The position numbers and the translations under genes were made by a program. This document shows positions 10,146-20,005 of a DNA stretch of 64,000 nt, in pieces; within the stretch, counting starts at the first letter, position 1; the number at the start of each line of letters is the position of its first letter. This stretch comes from Antitrichia curtipendula (taxonomy: Eukaryota; Streptophyta; Bryopsida; Hypnales; Leucodontaceae): positions 1,054,001-1,118,000 of the forward strand of contig OX579639.1 in the NCBI GenBank assembly GCA_951230915.1. The letters are read 5' to 3'. The notes under the pieces were generated by a model. It saw only the letters and a program-made list of their open reading frames with translations. It was not told the origin of the DNA and did no database searches.

Positions 10146-11933
10146 TTAGTCCATGTTCATTGGACTACTTGCACTGCCACTTGGTCCAGCCTCATTGTCA
10201 TGTGTCCCGGCGCGAATTGGAAGGTCTTCATCTGTTCCCAAAAGAAGTCTACGAACTGCGGATCGAGTTCTCCTCGCTGGTCCGTCTTCCTCTAAAAGAG
10301 CCTTCAATATTTGTGATTGCTTGAGGCTTTGAAGACATTGGAGAGTTCCCGGGCTATGTTGTTCCAACAAGAAGTCCATCCCATCATTTCGAAAGGTTTC
10401 TCGCCACTCTGACTCCGATAGTTGTGCAAGTTCAGCAGGGTCTGGCATGTCAATGTCTTCCTCCCTCCGCATCCCCTGGTCGTCAGTAATGCGAACTCCA
10501 TCAACGCCCCACAACCATCCAAGAGGATGAGGTCCAAATTGGAAGTATTCTTGTGCCTCATTCCAATGCCCATTGAAGCATTGGAAGAAGAAATTCCGTC
10601 GTCCTTGGCTAAAGTTGTCCTTTAATGGAACCAAGTGGTGACACACCTCCACAATTTGAGCCGGATCTTTTTCCCAACCCCATTCGGTACAAAGTTGTTG
10701 TTTGCCCAACGAATGGATGTTCAATTTCCAACTCCACACCAAGTCTGTTCCCCACTTCTGAGAATGATCAGGGGCATTTTCAGCATTGAATTCCCAATGC
10801 GGTGGCATGTAGGGAACTAATCCAAACAACTCATACAAGCGCTTATGGAAAGGAGCCTTGCATAGTGAACAACGTCGGCGGACAATCATCAAGCTAATTA
10901 GGCAGAATGGGTGGTACAAATGTTCACACGTGCCTAAATGCATTCCACCTTCCGGGCCAAATGAATTAAGGCAAATGGGACATGTAGTTCCATCGTGTAC
11001 GAAGGTTGAAGGGTTTGGCCACAGTAGTAATGGATTGCCTTCATGGTCCACGGCAGAGCCAACTTCATTCTTGAAATCCCAATCATGTTTGGACCAGTCG
11101 ATGGTTGTTTGTCCACCAGCAATGTCAATGGTTGCCATTTCATCCATGTTGAAATGATCATCCACCAGGGCCCACGATGTCAAACCAAAAACCCTCTCTT
11201 GATTGTGTGCGCCGTAATTGTGGTCAATTTTTTTGAATTCCTCCACCATTTGCCTAGTCCTGTCAACACTGAAGACACATGCCAGCTTCCATTGGTAATA
11301 TTGCTCCATCAATGCATGCAATTGATTTTTCAATGTCAAATTCATTGCAAGCGCGTCCGTCAGTTGGATGCTTTGGTCCACTGGCCCTGCTGCACCTACA
11401 TTTGCGGGTAATTCTCCAAAGGACAAAGAATCATCCTGAATATCCATTGTTGCACCAACTTCTGTAGGTTCTAATGGAATTTGAGAATTATTTGAAGGCC
11501 CTTGCGCTTCCCCTCGTGGATCTTGACCACGATTGGCCAATGTTGCTGCCTCAAGAGCGTGCCGAAGTACCTCCATCTCACGTTGTTGTTGATTGATAAT
11601 GTTGTCCTTCTCTTGCATGTCTTCTCTCATTTTGTTAACATCATTATACAAAGAATGCAATTCCTCATTCTTCTCATTCACTTCAATCAACAAACCCTGG
11701 ATTCGGTTTGTAGCAGCTGTAACATCCACAATTCCTACCACTGGTTCGTCAATAGGTGGCACCTGTTCCTCCACAACACTTTCGTGTAAAACCTCAGCAG
11801 TTTGACGCGAAGCCCTCCTCTTTTTAGCTCGTAATAGTTGAGTTCTATGGCTGACTACAACTGGTACACGAGATCCATCTGAATCGTCGTCCGTAGATGA
11901 GTCTTCAGTGTCATATCTTCGTGGTGCTTGAAC
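10146..11933 (-). CDS. RING-H2 protein, C-terminal part (after an in-frame stop)
   Basis: This frame encodes a probable RING-type E3 ubiquitin ligase or adaptor. It is open from the codon after a TAG at 11934-11936 to TAA at 10146. The first part is acidic and basic low complexity (YDTEDSSTDDDSDGSR, then KKRRASRQ). A coiled coil follows (around VNEKNEELHSLYNDV) and then the RING: CPIC, CEHLYHPFC and CSLC. The spacing C-x2-C-x14-C-x-H-x2-H-x2-C-x10-C-x2-C keeps all eight zinc ligands. The later WGTDLVWSWK, WGWEKDP and QYFQFGPHPLGWLWG-like aromatic motifs match no domain I know. There is no nearby ATG at the start of this stretch. The frame continues directly into the 11934-12443 reading through one stop, so this is most likely the C-terminal 70 percent of a single disrupted gene. 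Confidence 0.75.
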   Translation of the reverse strand, partial: VQAPRRYDTEDSSTDDDSDGSRVPVVVSHRTQLLRAKKRRASRQTAEVLHESVVEEQVPPIDEPVVGIVDVTAATNRIQGLLIEVNEKNEELHSLYNDVNKMREDMQEKDNIINQQQREMEVLRHALEAATLANRGQDPRGEAQGPSNNSQIPLEPTEVGATMDIQDDSLSFGELPANVGAAGPVDQSIQLTDALAMNLTLKNQLHALMEQYYQWKLACVFSVDRTRQMVEEFKKIDHNYGAHNQERVFGLTSWALVDDHFNMDEMATIDIAGGQTTIDWSKHDWDFKNEVGSAVDHEGNPLLLWPNPSTFVHDGTTCPICLNSFGPEGGMHLGTCEHLYHPFCLISLMIVRRRCSLCKAPFHKRLYELFGLVPYMPPHWEFNAENAPDHSQKWGTDLVWSWKLNIHSLGKQQLCTEWGWEKDPAQIVEVCHHLVPLKDNFSQGRRNFFFQCFNGHWNEAQEYFQFGPHPLGWLWGVDGVRITDDQGMRREEDIDMPDPAELAQLSESEWRETFRNDGMDFLLEQHSPGTLQCLQSLKQSQILKALLEEDGPARRTRSAVRRLLLGTDEDLPIRAGTHDNEAGPSGSASSPMNMD

Positions 11934-12443
11934 CTACGTATTTGTTTTCCCTAGACCACCTTCCGGGTATCTTTTTACCCCCCTTGGAATGAATCCATTT
12001 GCTGGAGTAGGAATATTGACATTTTCTCCCATTTGCTTCAAAGTTGACCAATCCACTCTCTTGTTCAACTTCAGCTCCGCATAGACCTCTCGTGCAAGGA
12101 AAAGTTGCACTTCATTGCGTATGACGTTTGAGAGAGCATACAACACTTGGTACACCTCAATGCATCGGTTTGTAAACTCTTCGTCCAGGCAGTATTTTAA
12201 ATTTGCCTTGTGGAAGCGTCTGTGACAGTTGTGTTGCTCTTCCGGGAACAACTTGTCTATGTGGCACCACTCAATGTAATTGGCGTAGTCATCATATGTC
12301 CATGGTTCAAGCACGCCCTCCCACCCCCTGAATGCAAGCTTGTCAGGATTTCGTAGAACATGTAGTCGCTTGCGATGTTTGTTTCCGGCTCGTGGTCGGG
12401 TCCTATCTCGTTCTTCCTTGGTCATTCTTGGTGGTGTATCCAT
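11934..12443 (-). CDS. N-terminal part of the disrupted RING gene, unknown domain
   Basis: From ATG 12443 this frame reads MDTPPRMTKEERDRTRPRAG, then a region rich in aromatics, His and Cys (WTYDDYANYIEWCHIDKLF, NCHRRFHKANLKYC), then an alpha-helical stretch. It ends at TAG 11934-11936. The bases after the stop remain in the same frame through 11933-10146 with no other stop, giving a potential product of about 765 residues if the stop were read through, edited or spliced out. No known domain is recognised. A TATA box lies about 130 bp upstream. A simple explanation is a CAG-to-TAG change in a silenced gene. An intron using the GTAGGT at the stop is an alternative, but I see no clear acceptor. 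Confidence 0.6.
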   Translation of the reverse strand: MDTPPRMTKEERDRTRPRAGNKHRKRLHVLRNPDKLAFRGWEGVLEPWTYDDYANYIEWCHIDKLFPEEQHNCHRRFHKANLKYCLDEEFTNRCIEVYQVLYALSNVIRNEVQLFLAREVYAELKLNKRVDWSTLKQMGENVNIPTPANGFIPRGVKRYPEGGLGKTNT

Positions 12444-12540
12444 TTTTGTAGAAAAAAGCGAAATCCTCCACGTGGCAATCAAGTAGACCCCGCACAACGC
12501 TCACAACCAGCTCAATGAAGAGATGGAAGGCTGAGAGTAT

Positions 12541-12800
12541 GCAGGGCGGGGACAAATGAGGCGGGGACGGCCTTATATAGTTGCAGCTGGGGGACGCCAG
12601 GGCGGGGACTCCATCGAGTTGGGGCGGGGACTCCATCGAGTTGGGGCGGGGACTCCTCTGAGTGGGGGCGGGGACTCTACCAAGAGGGGGCGGGGATTCC
12701 AGACAGTGGGGCGGGGACTCCAGACAGTGGGGGCGGGGACTCCAGAGAGTGGGACTGGGACTCCAGAGAGTGGGGCGGGGACTCCAGAGAGTGGGCGCGG
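12541..12800. repeat. GGGGCGGGGACTCC minisatellite upstream of the RING gene
   Basis: About ten units of GGGGCGGGGACTCC are separated by spacers such as ATCGAGTT and AGAGAGTG, giving a 23-25 bp period. The block surrounds and lies just upstream of the RING TATA box. The core is the same as in the 4.4, 4.9 and 7.6 kb blocks, but the spacer differs. Confidence 0.88.
12571..12580 (-). promoter_or_regulatory. TATA box of the RING gene
   Basis: The minus strand reads CTATATAAGG. The surrounding plus-strand phrase AAATGAGGCGGGGAC then TTATATAGTT is nearly repeated at the kinase promoter (16585-16614), so the two core promoters are homologous. Confidence 0.7.
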
Positions 12801-13239
12801 ATATGATTTAAATATACAAAGTTAATGTGCTTAGACATATTTCCATTTCCTAAGGTAGAAGGCTCGAAAAGAGTTTTGGCATTAAGAACTGCCCCTATAA
12901 GTGGTTGTAGAATGGACATGATGCAGTTTTCAAATTGACCTCAAAAGACAAAAAGGAAGGAAGGAAAAAAACATTCTTTATCACAAGAGCCAATCATTGT
13001 CTTTGCTATCCCCATTTTTCTTTAGAATTGCAATATGAAGGACGTAAGAATATAAATAAGGACCTAGGACACATCTCCTTTGAAAATTTATAATTAATTC
13101 AATAATGTTTAAAAAAATATGAAACCGATTGGGCTACATTCCTCATCAATTTTTCTTGGTTTCAAGGATGAGCTTAAAAATATTCCCATGTAAAGAAATA
13201 CTGTAGAAATGCGAACCAGCCCTTAGATGAGTGATTTCT
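12801..13239. other. intergenic, no feature seen
   Basis: AT-rich sequence between the RING promoter array and the next T-rich repeat. I see no coding, RNA or repeat signal in it. Confidence 0.4.
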
Positions 13240-14560
13240 GAGCCTTCTACATTACTCCATGTTCTAAGTGACTCTAGCAGTCCATATTGAGATTTAATGT
13301 TAGATCATATCACTCTAACACCCCAATAATTTCCATATCCTAATCAATCCACCATTCCATATTTTTTTTGGGTGTTAAATTGCTTCATTATAAGTTTGTA
13401 ACCCCCAAACCACTTCCATGTCCAAATCACTCCACTATTCCATAGATTTTTTGGATGTTACATTATTTTATAGTGACACCCAAATCATTTCCATATAAGA
13501 AAGCACTCCACCATTCATATTTCTTTTAATGTTAGATTATTTAAGTCCGTAAAAATAATTCCCCCCGCTAAAAATCCTAAAATAAATTGGTATGCTTTTC
13601 TAAAGCTTTGGTCACTCCATCTCCCCTTTTAGACATTGATTTTTAAAGCACACTTCCATTTCAAGTGATTGCCATAATTTTTCTGGTGTTTTCATTCTCT
13701 TCCCTATTTTGTGGGCATCATTACCAAAAAAAATTATTTGAATTCAATGCCACTTGTGTAAGGTGGAATGATTTTTTTTTCCCGCTATTAGCAAAATTGT
13801 TCCATCCCAACTCGAGGCCATTTATTTTTGAATGATCATTCCTATTAATTTCATTTTTTGCTTTTATTAGCCAAGCTCTTTCATCTAAAGGAAATTCCAT
13901 TTACTTTTTGTGGTAACGCAAATCTATCCAAACTAAATGGTAAATTTTTTGGGGTGTTAGTTGAAATCACTTTGACACACTATTTTTTGTGGGTCTATGT
14001 CTCTCACAAAATTATTCCATACCAACCCCAAGCCATTTCGGATTTGTTCCATGATTTCCTTTCCTATTTTTTTTTTCATTAATGAACAAAGGAGTTCCCA
14101 TGCCAACTCTATGCCATTCCTTTTGGCTTGGATGATTATCTTTTTTTGTTCGCTTCATTCCTAAAACTCTCCCATCCCAACTCATAATTATTTTTTTTTT
14201 TTTTGTTCAAACATTCCATTTTCTATTTTGTTTTCGTTCATTAAGTGAGAAGACTATTTTATTCGAATTCATAGTTTAGCTTTATTCGTTCAATCTTCCC
14301 TTTCCCTACTTTATTTTTTTCTAATTTACTAAAGTTCTTCCACCTCAACTCAAAGCCATTAATCTTATTTTTGGGTTCCATCATTCCCTTTCCTTTTCTT
14401 TTTTTCTTTTTTTAATTTTTAATTTTTTTGAACCTTTTTTTGTGTTCATGATTAAAATTATCCCAATGTACTTCAATGTTATTCTTTTTTTTGTTGGATC
14501 ATTTATTTTATTTTGGGGGGGCTTCATTAACTTCTAAAACTGTAAAACATAGACATAGTG
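13240..14560. repeat. T-rich degenerate tandem repeat, array 3
   Basis: The first part (13240-13560) repeats a unit of about 85 bp with ACCCCAATAATTTCCATAT and CACTCCACCATTCCATATTT. The later part resembles arrays 1 and 2 (TTCCCTATTTTGT, TTAGCAAAATTGTTCCATCC). It lies on the 3' side of the kinase gene. Confidence 0.65.
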
Positions 14561-14843
14561 AAAAGATAAAGAGTATGTATTTTTATACCAAACTATTGCA
14601 TTCACTATTTTTATAAAAGTTTTATCATCAATTCATAGAACTCATAAACATGCAATGAGAAAGAACAATGACATAGCAGGTTAATATATTCACATGAGAT
14701 TTTGAATGTACAATGCATCCGACTTCATATATATTTGAGGTGTTCGGCAATTGCGAAGTACATACACATGGTCCTCTATGAGGATGATTTACCTTCTATG
14801 CCTGAACTATATGCTAAGCTACAAAAAGTAAAAAAACTAAATA

Positions 14844-16259
14844 CTATATACGATAACAACATTCTGGCATAGTCCAACAGTGGAGGGCCTTCTTCAATGC
14901 GTCGAGAACATCTGGCACTGACGCCCTTTCACTCACATCCTCTTTTACGAGGCTTTCCAATTTGATCATGAGGTTCTGATACTGCTCTGGATTCTTCGTT
15001 GTAAAGTATTTGGAGTCCCACTCTTCCTTCCAAATTTGTGCTGCTATCCATCCGGCCGCATATGCATCAGCTGCCATGGAATACAAATGCATTTTTTGCA
15101 TGGCCTCAATTGAATTTGCCGAACCTTGCTCTCCGTATATATAAAACAATTCAGGGGCTGCAAACCTTTGCATTCTCTTCTCCTTCACTAGGATGTCCTT
15201 GTTGGGAAAGCCATACCTTGACGGCTCCTTCTCTACAGCTCGGCTAGAAAGTCCCCAATCACATATCCCTATATACACCGTGTGCTCTTTATAATCATCA
15301 AAATGGAGCAAAATATTGGATGGAGTGATGTCGTTGTGCATGTACTGCGCATCGTGGCATTTCCCCACAATGACAAGCAAAGAGAGTGCCAAGTTCACTC
15401 GGTTCCGTCGGTAAGTTGCAACCCATGTAAGCTCCTCTTTTGTCAACCCTGTACCTTGTTCATGCTTAATCTCATCGACATCCAATGTTTCGCTTACTTT
15501 CGAATTGTATTTGGATAAGAAAGAAATTAGAGAGCCTACATTCCACCATAACGTGTAGCCTTCCATCGTTTTAGGGTGGAGGTACGCAATTCGAATGATG
15601 CCAGGATGTCTCACTGGACACCCGCCCGCCTCATTGATGATTCCTTGGCGCTTCTCCTTTTCATTCGTGGTTTTCAAGCTCTTCCCAGCAAAAAATATCC
15701 AACTAGGAATGCTCTGAAGTTTTGTAAGCATCACCTTCCTCACGGTCCCATATGAACCAACTGCACTCTGTTCCGGCATGGGGATGACTTTTACTGAACT
15801 TTCAAGCCACTTGAATGTTCCACTAACACAATGAGCTGTTATGGTGTCTTCAATTGTCGCTTTCCAAGGTGCTTGCTTTTTCTTACGTGATGAAGAAAAT
15901 TGTTGAGCAAAGTTTTGAATGATTTTCAACTTTGCAACCACCTCTTTATTTTGTGTGTCCCAATCGCTACCATCTTCTTTCTTCCCCATGTGGTAACACC
16001 AATTTGACATTATATTGGTTGTGAAGGCAACCACCTGTTTATCCAGCCAGTCTTGGTGCAACCAATAATCGGAGAAATTGTTGAATTTCTCAGATGCTTC
16101 AAACTTTGACTCCAGCTCCGTTCGCAGGTCCCTCGTGAGTTTGTGGTACCCTTCTTCGTTGAGCGCCACATACTCCCTGGTCAACATAGTCGTACTGCGA
16201 CAAGTGTAGAACACCACAACTATTGCTCTCCCTTCAACTATGAATTCATGTGGAGGCAT
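14844..16259 (-). CDS. protein kinase with divergent but complete catalytic motifs
   Basis: The 471-residue product is a probable Ser/Thr-type protein kinase with a novel N-terminal region. The kinase domain begins near residue 160. The glycine loop is SAVGSYGTVRKV (165-176), the ATP-binding lysine is Lys193 in FAGKSLK, and the helix C glutamate is Glu210. The catalytic loop is HNDITPSNILL (Asp310, Asn315), DFG is replaced by DWG (Asp334), APE is at 368-370, and Asp398 and Arg445 are in place. HRD has become HND, which removes the arginine used for activation-loop control. Residues 1-155 are alpha-helical and unrecognised. The same family appears as a wreck at 18.97-22.4 kb. Upstream, the frame has a TGA at about 16330, while a second frame carries a plausible N-terminus (16246-16419), so an indel probably split the gene. 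The stop is TAG. Confidence 0.82.
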   Translation of the reverse strand: MPPHEFIVEGRAIVVVFYTCRSTTMLTREYVALNEEGYHKLTRDLRTELESKFEASEKFNNFSDYWLHQDWLDKQVVAFTTNIMSNWCYHMGKKEDGSDWDTQNKEVVAKLKIIQNFAQQFSSSRKKKQAPWKATIEDTITAHCVSGTFKWLESSVKVIPMPEQSAVGSYGTVRKVMLTKLQSIPSWIFFAGKSLKTTNEKEKRQGIINEAGGCPVRHPGIIRIAYLHPKTMEGYTLWWNVGSLISFLSKYNSKVSETLDVDEIKHEQGTGLTKEELTWVATYRRNRVNLALSLLVIVGKCHDAQYMHNDITPSNILLHFDDYKEHTVYIGICDWGLSSRAVEKEPSRYGFPNKDILVKEKRMQRFAAPELFYIYGEQGSANSIEAMQKMHLYSMAADAYAAGWIAAQIWKEEWDSKYFTTKNPEQYQNLMIKLESLVKEDVSERASVPDVLDALKKALHCWTMPECCYRI

Positions 16260-16419
16260 ATGGGGATTGAGTGCTTTCTTGCGTTTCTTTTGGCTTGATG
16301 AAGAAGGGTTCGATGAAGGCCATCAAGTTGTCCGTGGATGGAATTACCATCTCACCGACATCATCTAAATCTACAAACATAGGACGTTTCTCCGCCGATG
16401 CACTCCCTTCCCCCGCCAT
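16246..16419 (-). CDS. probable N-terminus of the kinase gene, in another frame
   Basis: ATG 16419 starts MAGEGSASAEKRPMFVDLDD and continues to a TGA at 16246, overlapping the kinase start. In the kinase frame the upstream bases read PSSNPSSSSQKKRKKALNPH, a nuclear-localisation-like basic patch, back to a TGA near 16330. A one-base shift near 16330 would join the two into one protein. A TATA box lies about 185 bp upstream. The alternative is a separate small peptide gene, which I think less likely. Confidence 0.5.
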   Translation of the reverse strand: MAGEGSASAEKRPMFVDLDDVGEMVIPSTDNLMAFIEPFFIKPKETQESTQSPYAST

Positions 16420-16559
16420 AACAAAAAGAAATTGTTCAATGGGCCTCTGCAAGCACAAAAGCCCCGAAAATTTGAAAAAATCCGGGTCACATATGAGGGC
16501 CAAGCCCACCACCCACCAAACTCACTCACATAGGCCGTGGGGACGAACTAATGTGTGAG

Positions 16560-16850
16560 GCGTAGGGCGCGGACTTGGCAAAGAAATGAGGGCGGGGACT
16601 CGCTTTATATAGTTCTCCCGCTCCTCAAGTACCCGCCCCGACACGTGCCGTCCACGCCCCGTCCTCCTCACATTCCCGCCCCAGTCGCTGGAGTCCCCGC
16701 CCCCCACTCACTGGAGTCCCCGCCCCCACTCACTAGAGTCCCCGCCCCCACTGTCTGGAGTCCCCGCCCCTACTGGATGGAGTCCCTGCCCCCACTCAAT
16801 GGAGTCCCCGCCCTGACTCTGGAGTCCCCGCCCTGCATGTTCCTAAATCC
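16560..16850. repeat. GC minisatellite upstream of the kinase gene, mostly inverted
   Basis: Most units read TGGAGTCCCCGCCCC on the plus strand, the reverse complement of the other arrays, with ACTCACT-type spacers and a 23-25 bp period. A few forward units (16563-16600) lie just downstream of the TATA box. The array therefore flips orientation relative to the others while keeping its position before the gene. Confidence 0.88.
16603..16612 (-). promoter_or_regulatory. TATA box of the kinase gene
   Basis: The minus strand reads CTATATAAAG. The local context (AAATGAGGGCGGGGAC then TTTATATAGTT on the plus strand) closely matches the RING promoter at 12555-12583. Confidence 0.7.
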
Positions 16851-16939
16851 ACGTGGCGTCCCCGTGGCGTCCACGTGGCCTACTTTTTTGGTTTCATAAA
16901 GTCAACTTTGTGTTGACTGTATCGGGCGGGTGAGACCTC

Positions 16940-16995
16940 TAACGGACGTCCCGGACGGACGGACGGACGGGCGAACCGGACGTCCGTACAGTATG
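16940..16995. repeat. ACGG tetranucleotide repeat with flanking GGACGTCC
   Basis: GACGGACGGACGGACGGGCG is bordered by GGACGTCCCGG and CCGGACGTCCG, giving a small GC-rich palindromic tract at the edge of the kinase promoter array. Confidence 0.7.
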
Positions 16996-16997
16996 AC

Positions 16998-17405
16998 AAC
17001 CATGGTGCTTTGGTCTTTTCAAAAGGAAGAGAGAATTTATCACTCTTTTGACTTTGCCCCACGATTGGGACATTGACATGGCCCATTGTGGGCCTATCAT
17101 TTTGCAACTTCACTAGTTGATTCTCCAAACTTTGAATAAACTTCATTTGGGCTAGCACTGTATACTCTTTGCGCTTTTGGGTCTTCTCCAATGTCTCCAA
17201 TTCCCATACCAAGTCCTCACACTCTACCCCTCAACTTTTGATTGTCTTTGTCGAAAGCAATCAAACATTTTAGATTGTTTACCCTGTTGAAATTTAAGCA
17301 TTTCATATCAAAAAAATCAATTGGAGTATAGATAGTAATTGGACATTTGGACATCTTCATTTCATTAGTTGGATGTGAATTCAAAAAACATAAATCGTAT
17401 TGCAT
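16998..17405 (-). pseudogene. coiled-coil protein remnant
   Basis: Two overlapping minus-strand readings join through a one-base shift near 17215. The first ends IAFDKDNQKLR. The second runs CEDLVWELETLEKTQ and MKFIQSLENQLVKLQND, a heptad-like coiled coil, then PIVGQSQKSDKF. It has no start, no promoter and no recognised family. It abuts the kinase promoter array and looks like a fragment of a longer gene cut by rearrangement. Confidence 0.4.
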
Positions 17406-18960
17406 TTTTATTTCTGAAATTCACATACATAGTAAATAGTAGAAAATGGTCAAAGTAAAGTATATTGGTGATCCCTAGATTCAAAAGCTTTTTCTTCTGG
17501 AAAATCAATAATATCATAATGAGGAAATTTGCGATAATATGCACTAAAAGCTTATGAGCTTGACAACGTTCTAGATTGGATAGGACTTGTAAAAATACAA
17601 AAGTTTAATTTGAAAATTTCCTTCATCAACGAAAATTGTCCATTTGTTTTAAAAAATAATAATTTAATTAAGTAACTTCTAGATCATAAGCCGACACTTG
17701 CAACATTGTTGCACCTCTATATCAACCAATTGAAACAATCATATATCAATTTTATTATGATTATTGCTTGGCTAAAAATCATTATAATTTGTGGAGATAC
17801 TTTATGAAGTTAATGTCTTATCTAATGGTAGGTTTAGAGTATATTTTTTTCTAAAATTGTAGATGTAGAAGTATGTGAAGTGATTAAGCAAGCCGAAATT
17901 GCACTCATTGTACTTCAAAAATGAATTTGCAAAACTGTAATCATAGATGTAAAGAGCACCAAAATTTCAAAAAATCATTGTGTTAAGAAAACCTCATTTC
18001 AAATTATTCCAACAAGTTATACACAAAATTTCAAGAAATGGTAATATTTTGCTTTTAATTGAATATAGAAGGAATTTTGGAATTTTCCTTTCAAATTTTT
18101 TAACAAATTATTGGTGATAACATTGGTGAATCTAACTATATGGATGGACCCTTTAACTCAAAGTCTACAAGTTCCATATGCACATGAATTCCAAAATAGT
18201 ATTCTAAGTAGTATTTTATGATGATTGTTCTCAAATTGTCAATGTTGAAGAAAGATCTGGACGTTTAGGGCTTAAGGATCTGGCGACTAGCAAATCATCC
18301 ACCTCAGCATGGCCATCCAATTAGGCAAATGTGGTCTAGCCATTAGATGGAGCAAACACCGAGTAGTCCGCTCAAATGCAACCATTACAAAAAATTTGGG
18401 GGGTCCAGAAGGCCGTTAAGCCTGGACCCCCGTAGTGATACTACAGAGTTATTTTTCGAAAAAAAAAATCCTGAAACTGAAATTCTGACGTGGTCGAAGT
18501 GCCACGTCATCCCGATGTCAGCATGACGTCACTTTTTTATTTTATTTTATTCAGGGGGAAAAAAAAAAATTCCGTAATATCACCCGCGGGTCCCGAAAAT
18601 CAGCACTCACAGCCTTGTTGAGGCCTCATATTTTTTGTAATGCGTTAGATCTAGCGGATGGCTTGGCATTTGCCTCGTCGCAATCATTTGATGAGGCAAA
18701 CACAGACTAGCCGTCTTCTAGCTATAAGAGAGATGGACAATCCATCCCATCACTCACTTTTGCCTTGTCCTTTGCATTGTGGAAATGTGGAGTGGAGAGC
18801 TTGGTGGTTCATCTTCCATTGGCTCTTCTCATTGGGAAGGCAAGAGTCAAATTTTTGGGGACCCCTTATTGCCAATTTTTGGTGATTTGAACTCCTCCAC
18901 AACTTGTAATTAAAATTCAGAAAATATTCATACATACCAAAAGTTTATCATTTTGCCAAT
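17406..18960. other. intergenic; weak dispersed repeat near 18260-18730
   Basis: AT-rich DNA without coding signal. The phrases GGCAAATGTGGTCTAGCCAT and CAAATCATCCACCTCAGCA near 18280-18350 have relatives at 23300-23440 (AGATCATCCACTTCATCCC, GCAAACGTGGTCCAGCCATC). Another partial, inverted relative lies at 18645-18720. This suggests an unclassified dispersed repeat around the kinase pseudogene. Confidence 0.4.
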
Positions 18961-19850
18961 ATCAAAGAAGGTTGCAAAGGAAAAACAGGTGGTGTAGCTA
19001 GGGCTGCCAAGCATCAAGGAAGCTAGAAAAAGGTCCTCTGATGCATCCAAAAAATATATGATCAAATGCATTGTCAAATTTTATGAGTCGGAAACTTCAA
19101 TGTCCTTGGACAACAAATATATTAGATACCAAGAGGAGTGCATAGAAAAGTTCAAGGAAGATATGAGCCAAAAGATGTTGGATGCCCTCAACATTCTAGA
19201 ATAGAGGCATAAGATGGACAAGAAGGACTTCAACAAATTATTTGAGAATAGGGTTTACGATGCATTGTAGAATGCTAAATTGATTTTTGCAAAATATGGC
19301 AAAGAACACCATGCAAATGATGAAGCCTTTGAGTAAGTCATTTTGAAAACTAACTTATTTATTGACCGGTGTTATTCTTTTGCTAAGAAGCAGAATAGGC
19401 ACGGGTCATTGGATTGGTGGAGTAGAGCTTAGGGAATTATTGAATTGGATAGGGACATAGAGCATCTCATAGTACTTCCAAACACGGCACAAGTGATTTC
19501 CAAAGATAAAATTAGAAAGGATGGATATGCAACAATTTGGAGGGTTTGAATTGAATGATGTCTTGGGATAGTTGCATCCTAGGAGTTTGCAACAAAGATA
19601 TCCAACCACCACTGTACATAGCCTCAGCTTGCAAAGTTAGAACATCAGATTGATTCAATGGCAATGAGGATTCACTACTAGAAAACCATGACCAAATCAA
19701 CAAAAAATCAACTGATTTATGTTGTTTCGTGCACTAGAATGACCATTTTCACCGATTTTAGAACTTTTTGTTAATACCAACAGAAGGCTACCAATTTTAT
19801 GTTGATTTGAATAGTAGAATGACCAAATCAACAACATCTTGTTGAATATG

Positions 19851-20005
19851 GAACCTTTTTGGAACCTTTTTGGAATCTTTTTGGAATCTTTTTGAAATCT
19901 TTTTGAAATCTTTTTGGAATCTTTTTGAAATCTTTTTGGAATCTTTTTGGAATCTTTTTGGAATCTTTTGGAATCTTTTGGAATCTTCTAGAATCTTCTA
20001 AAATC
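19851..20005. repeat. 12 bp microsatellite TTTTTGGAATCT
   Basis: About a dozen tandem units TTTTTGGAATCT or TTTTTGAAATCT, shortening to TTTTGGAATC and then TTCTAGAATC at the right edge. The array is internal to the CACTA element. Confidence 0.9.
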
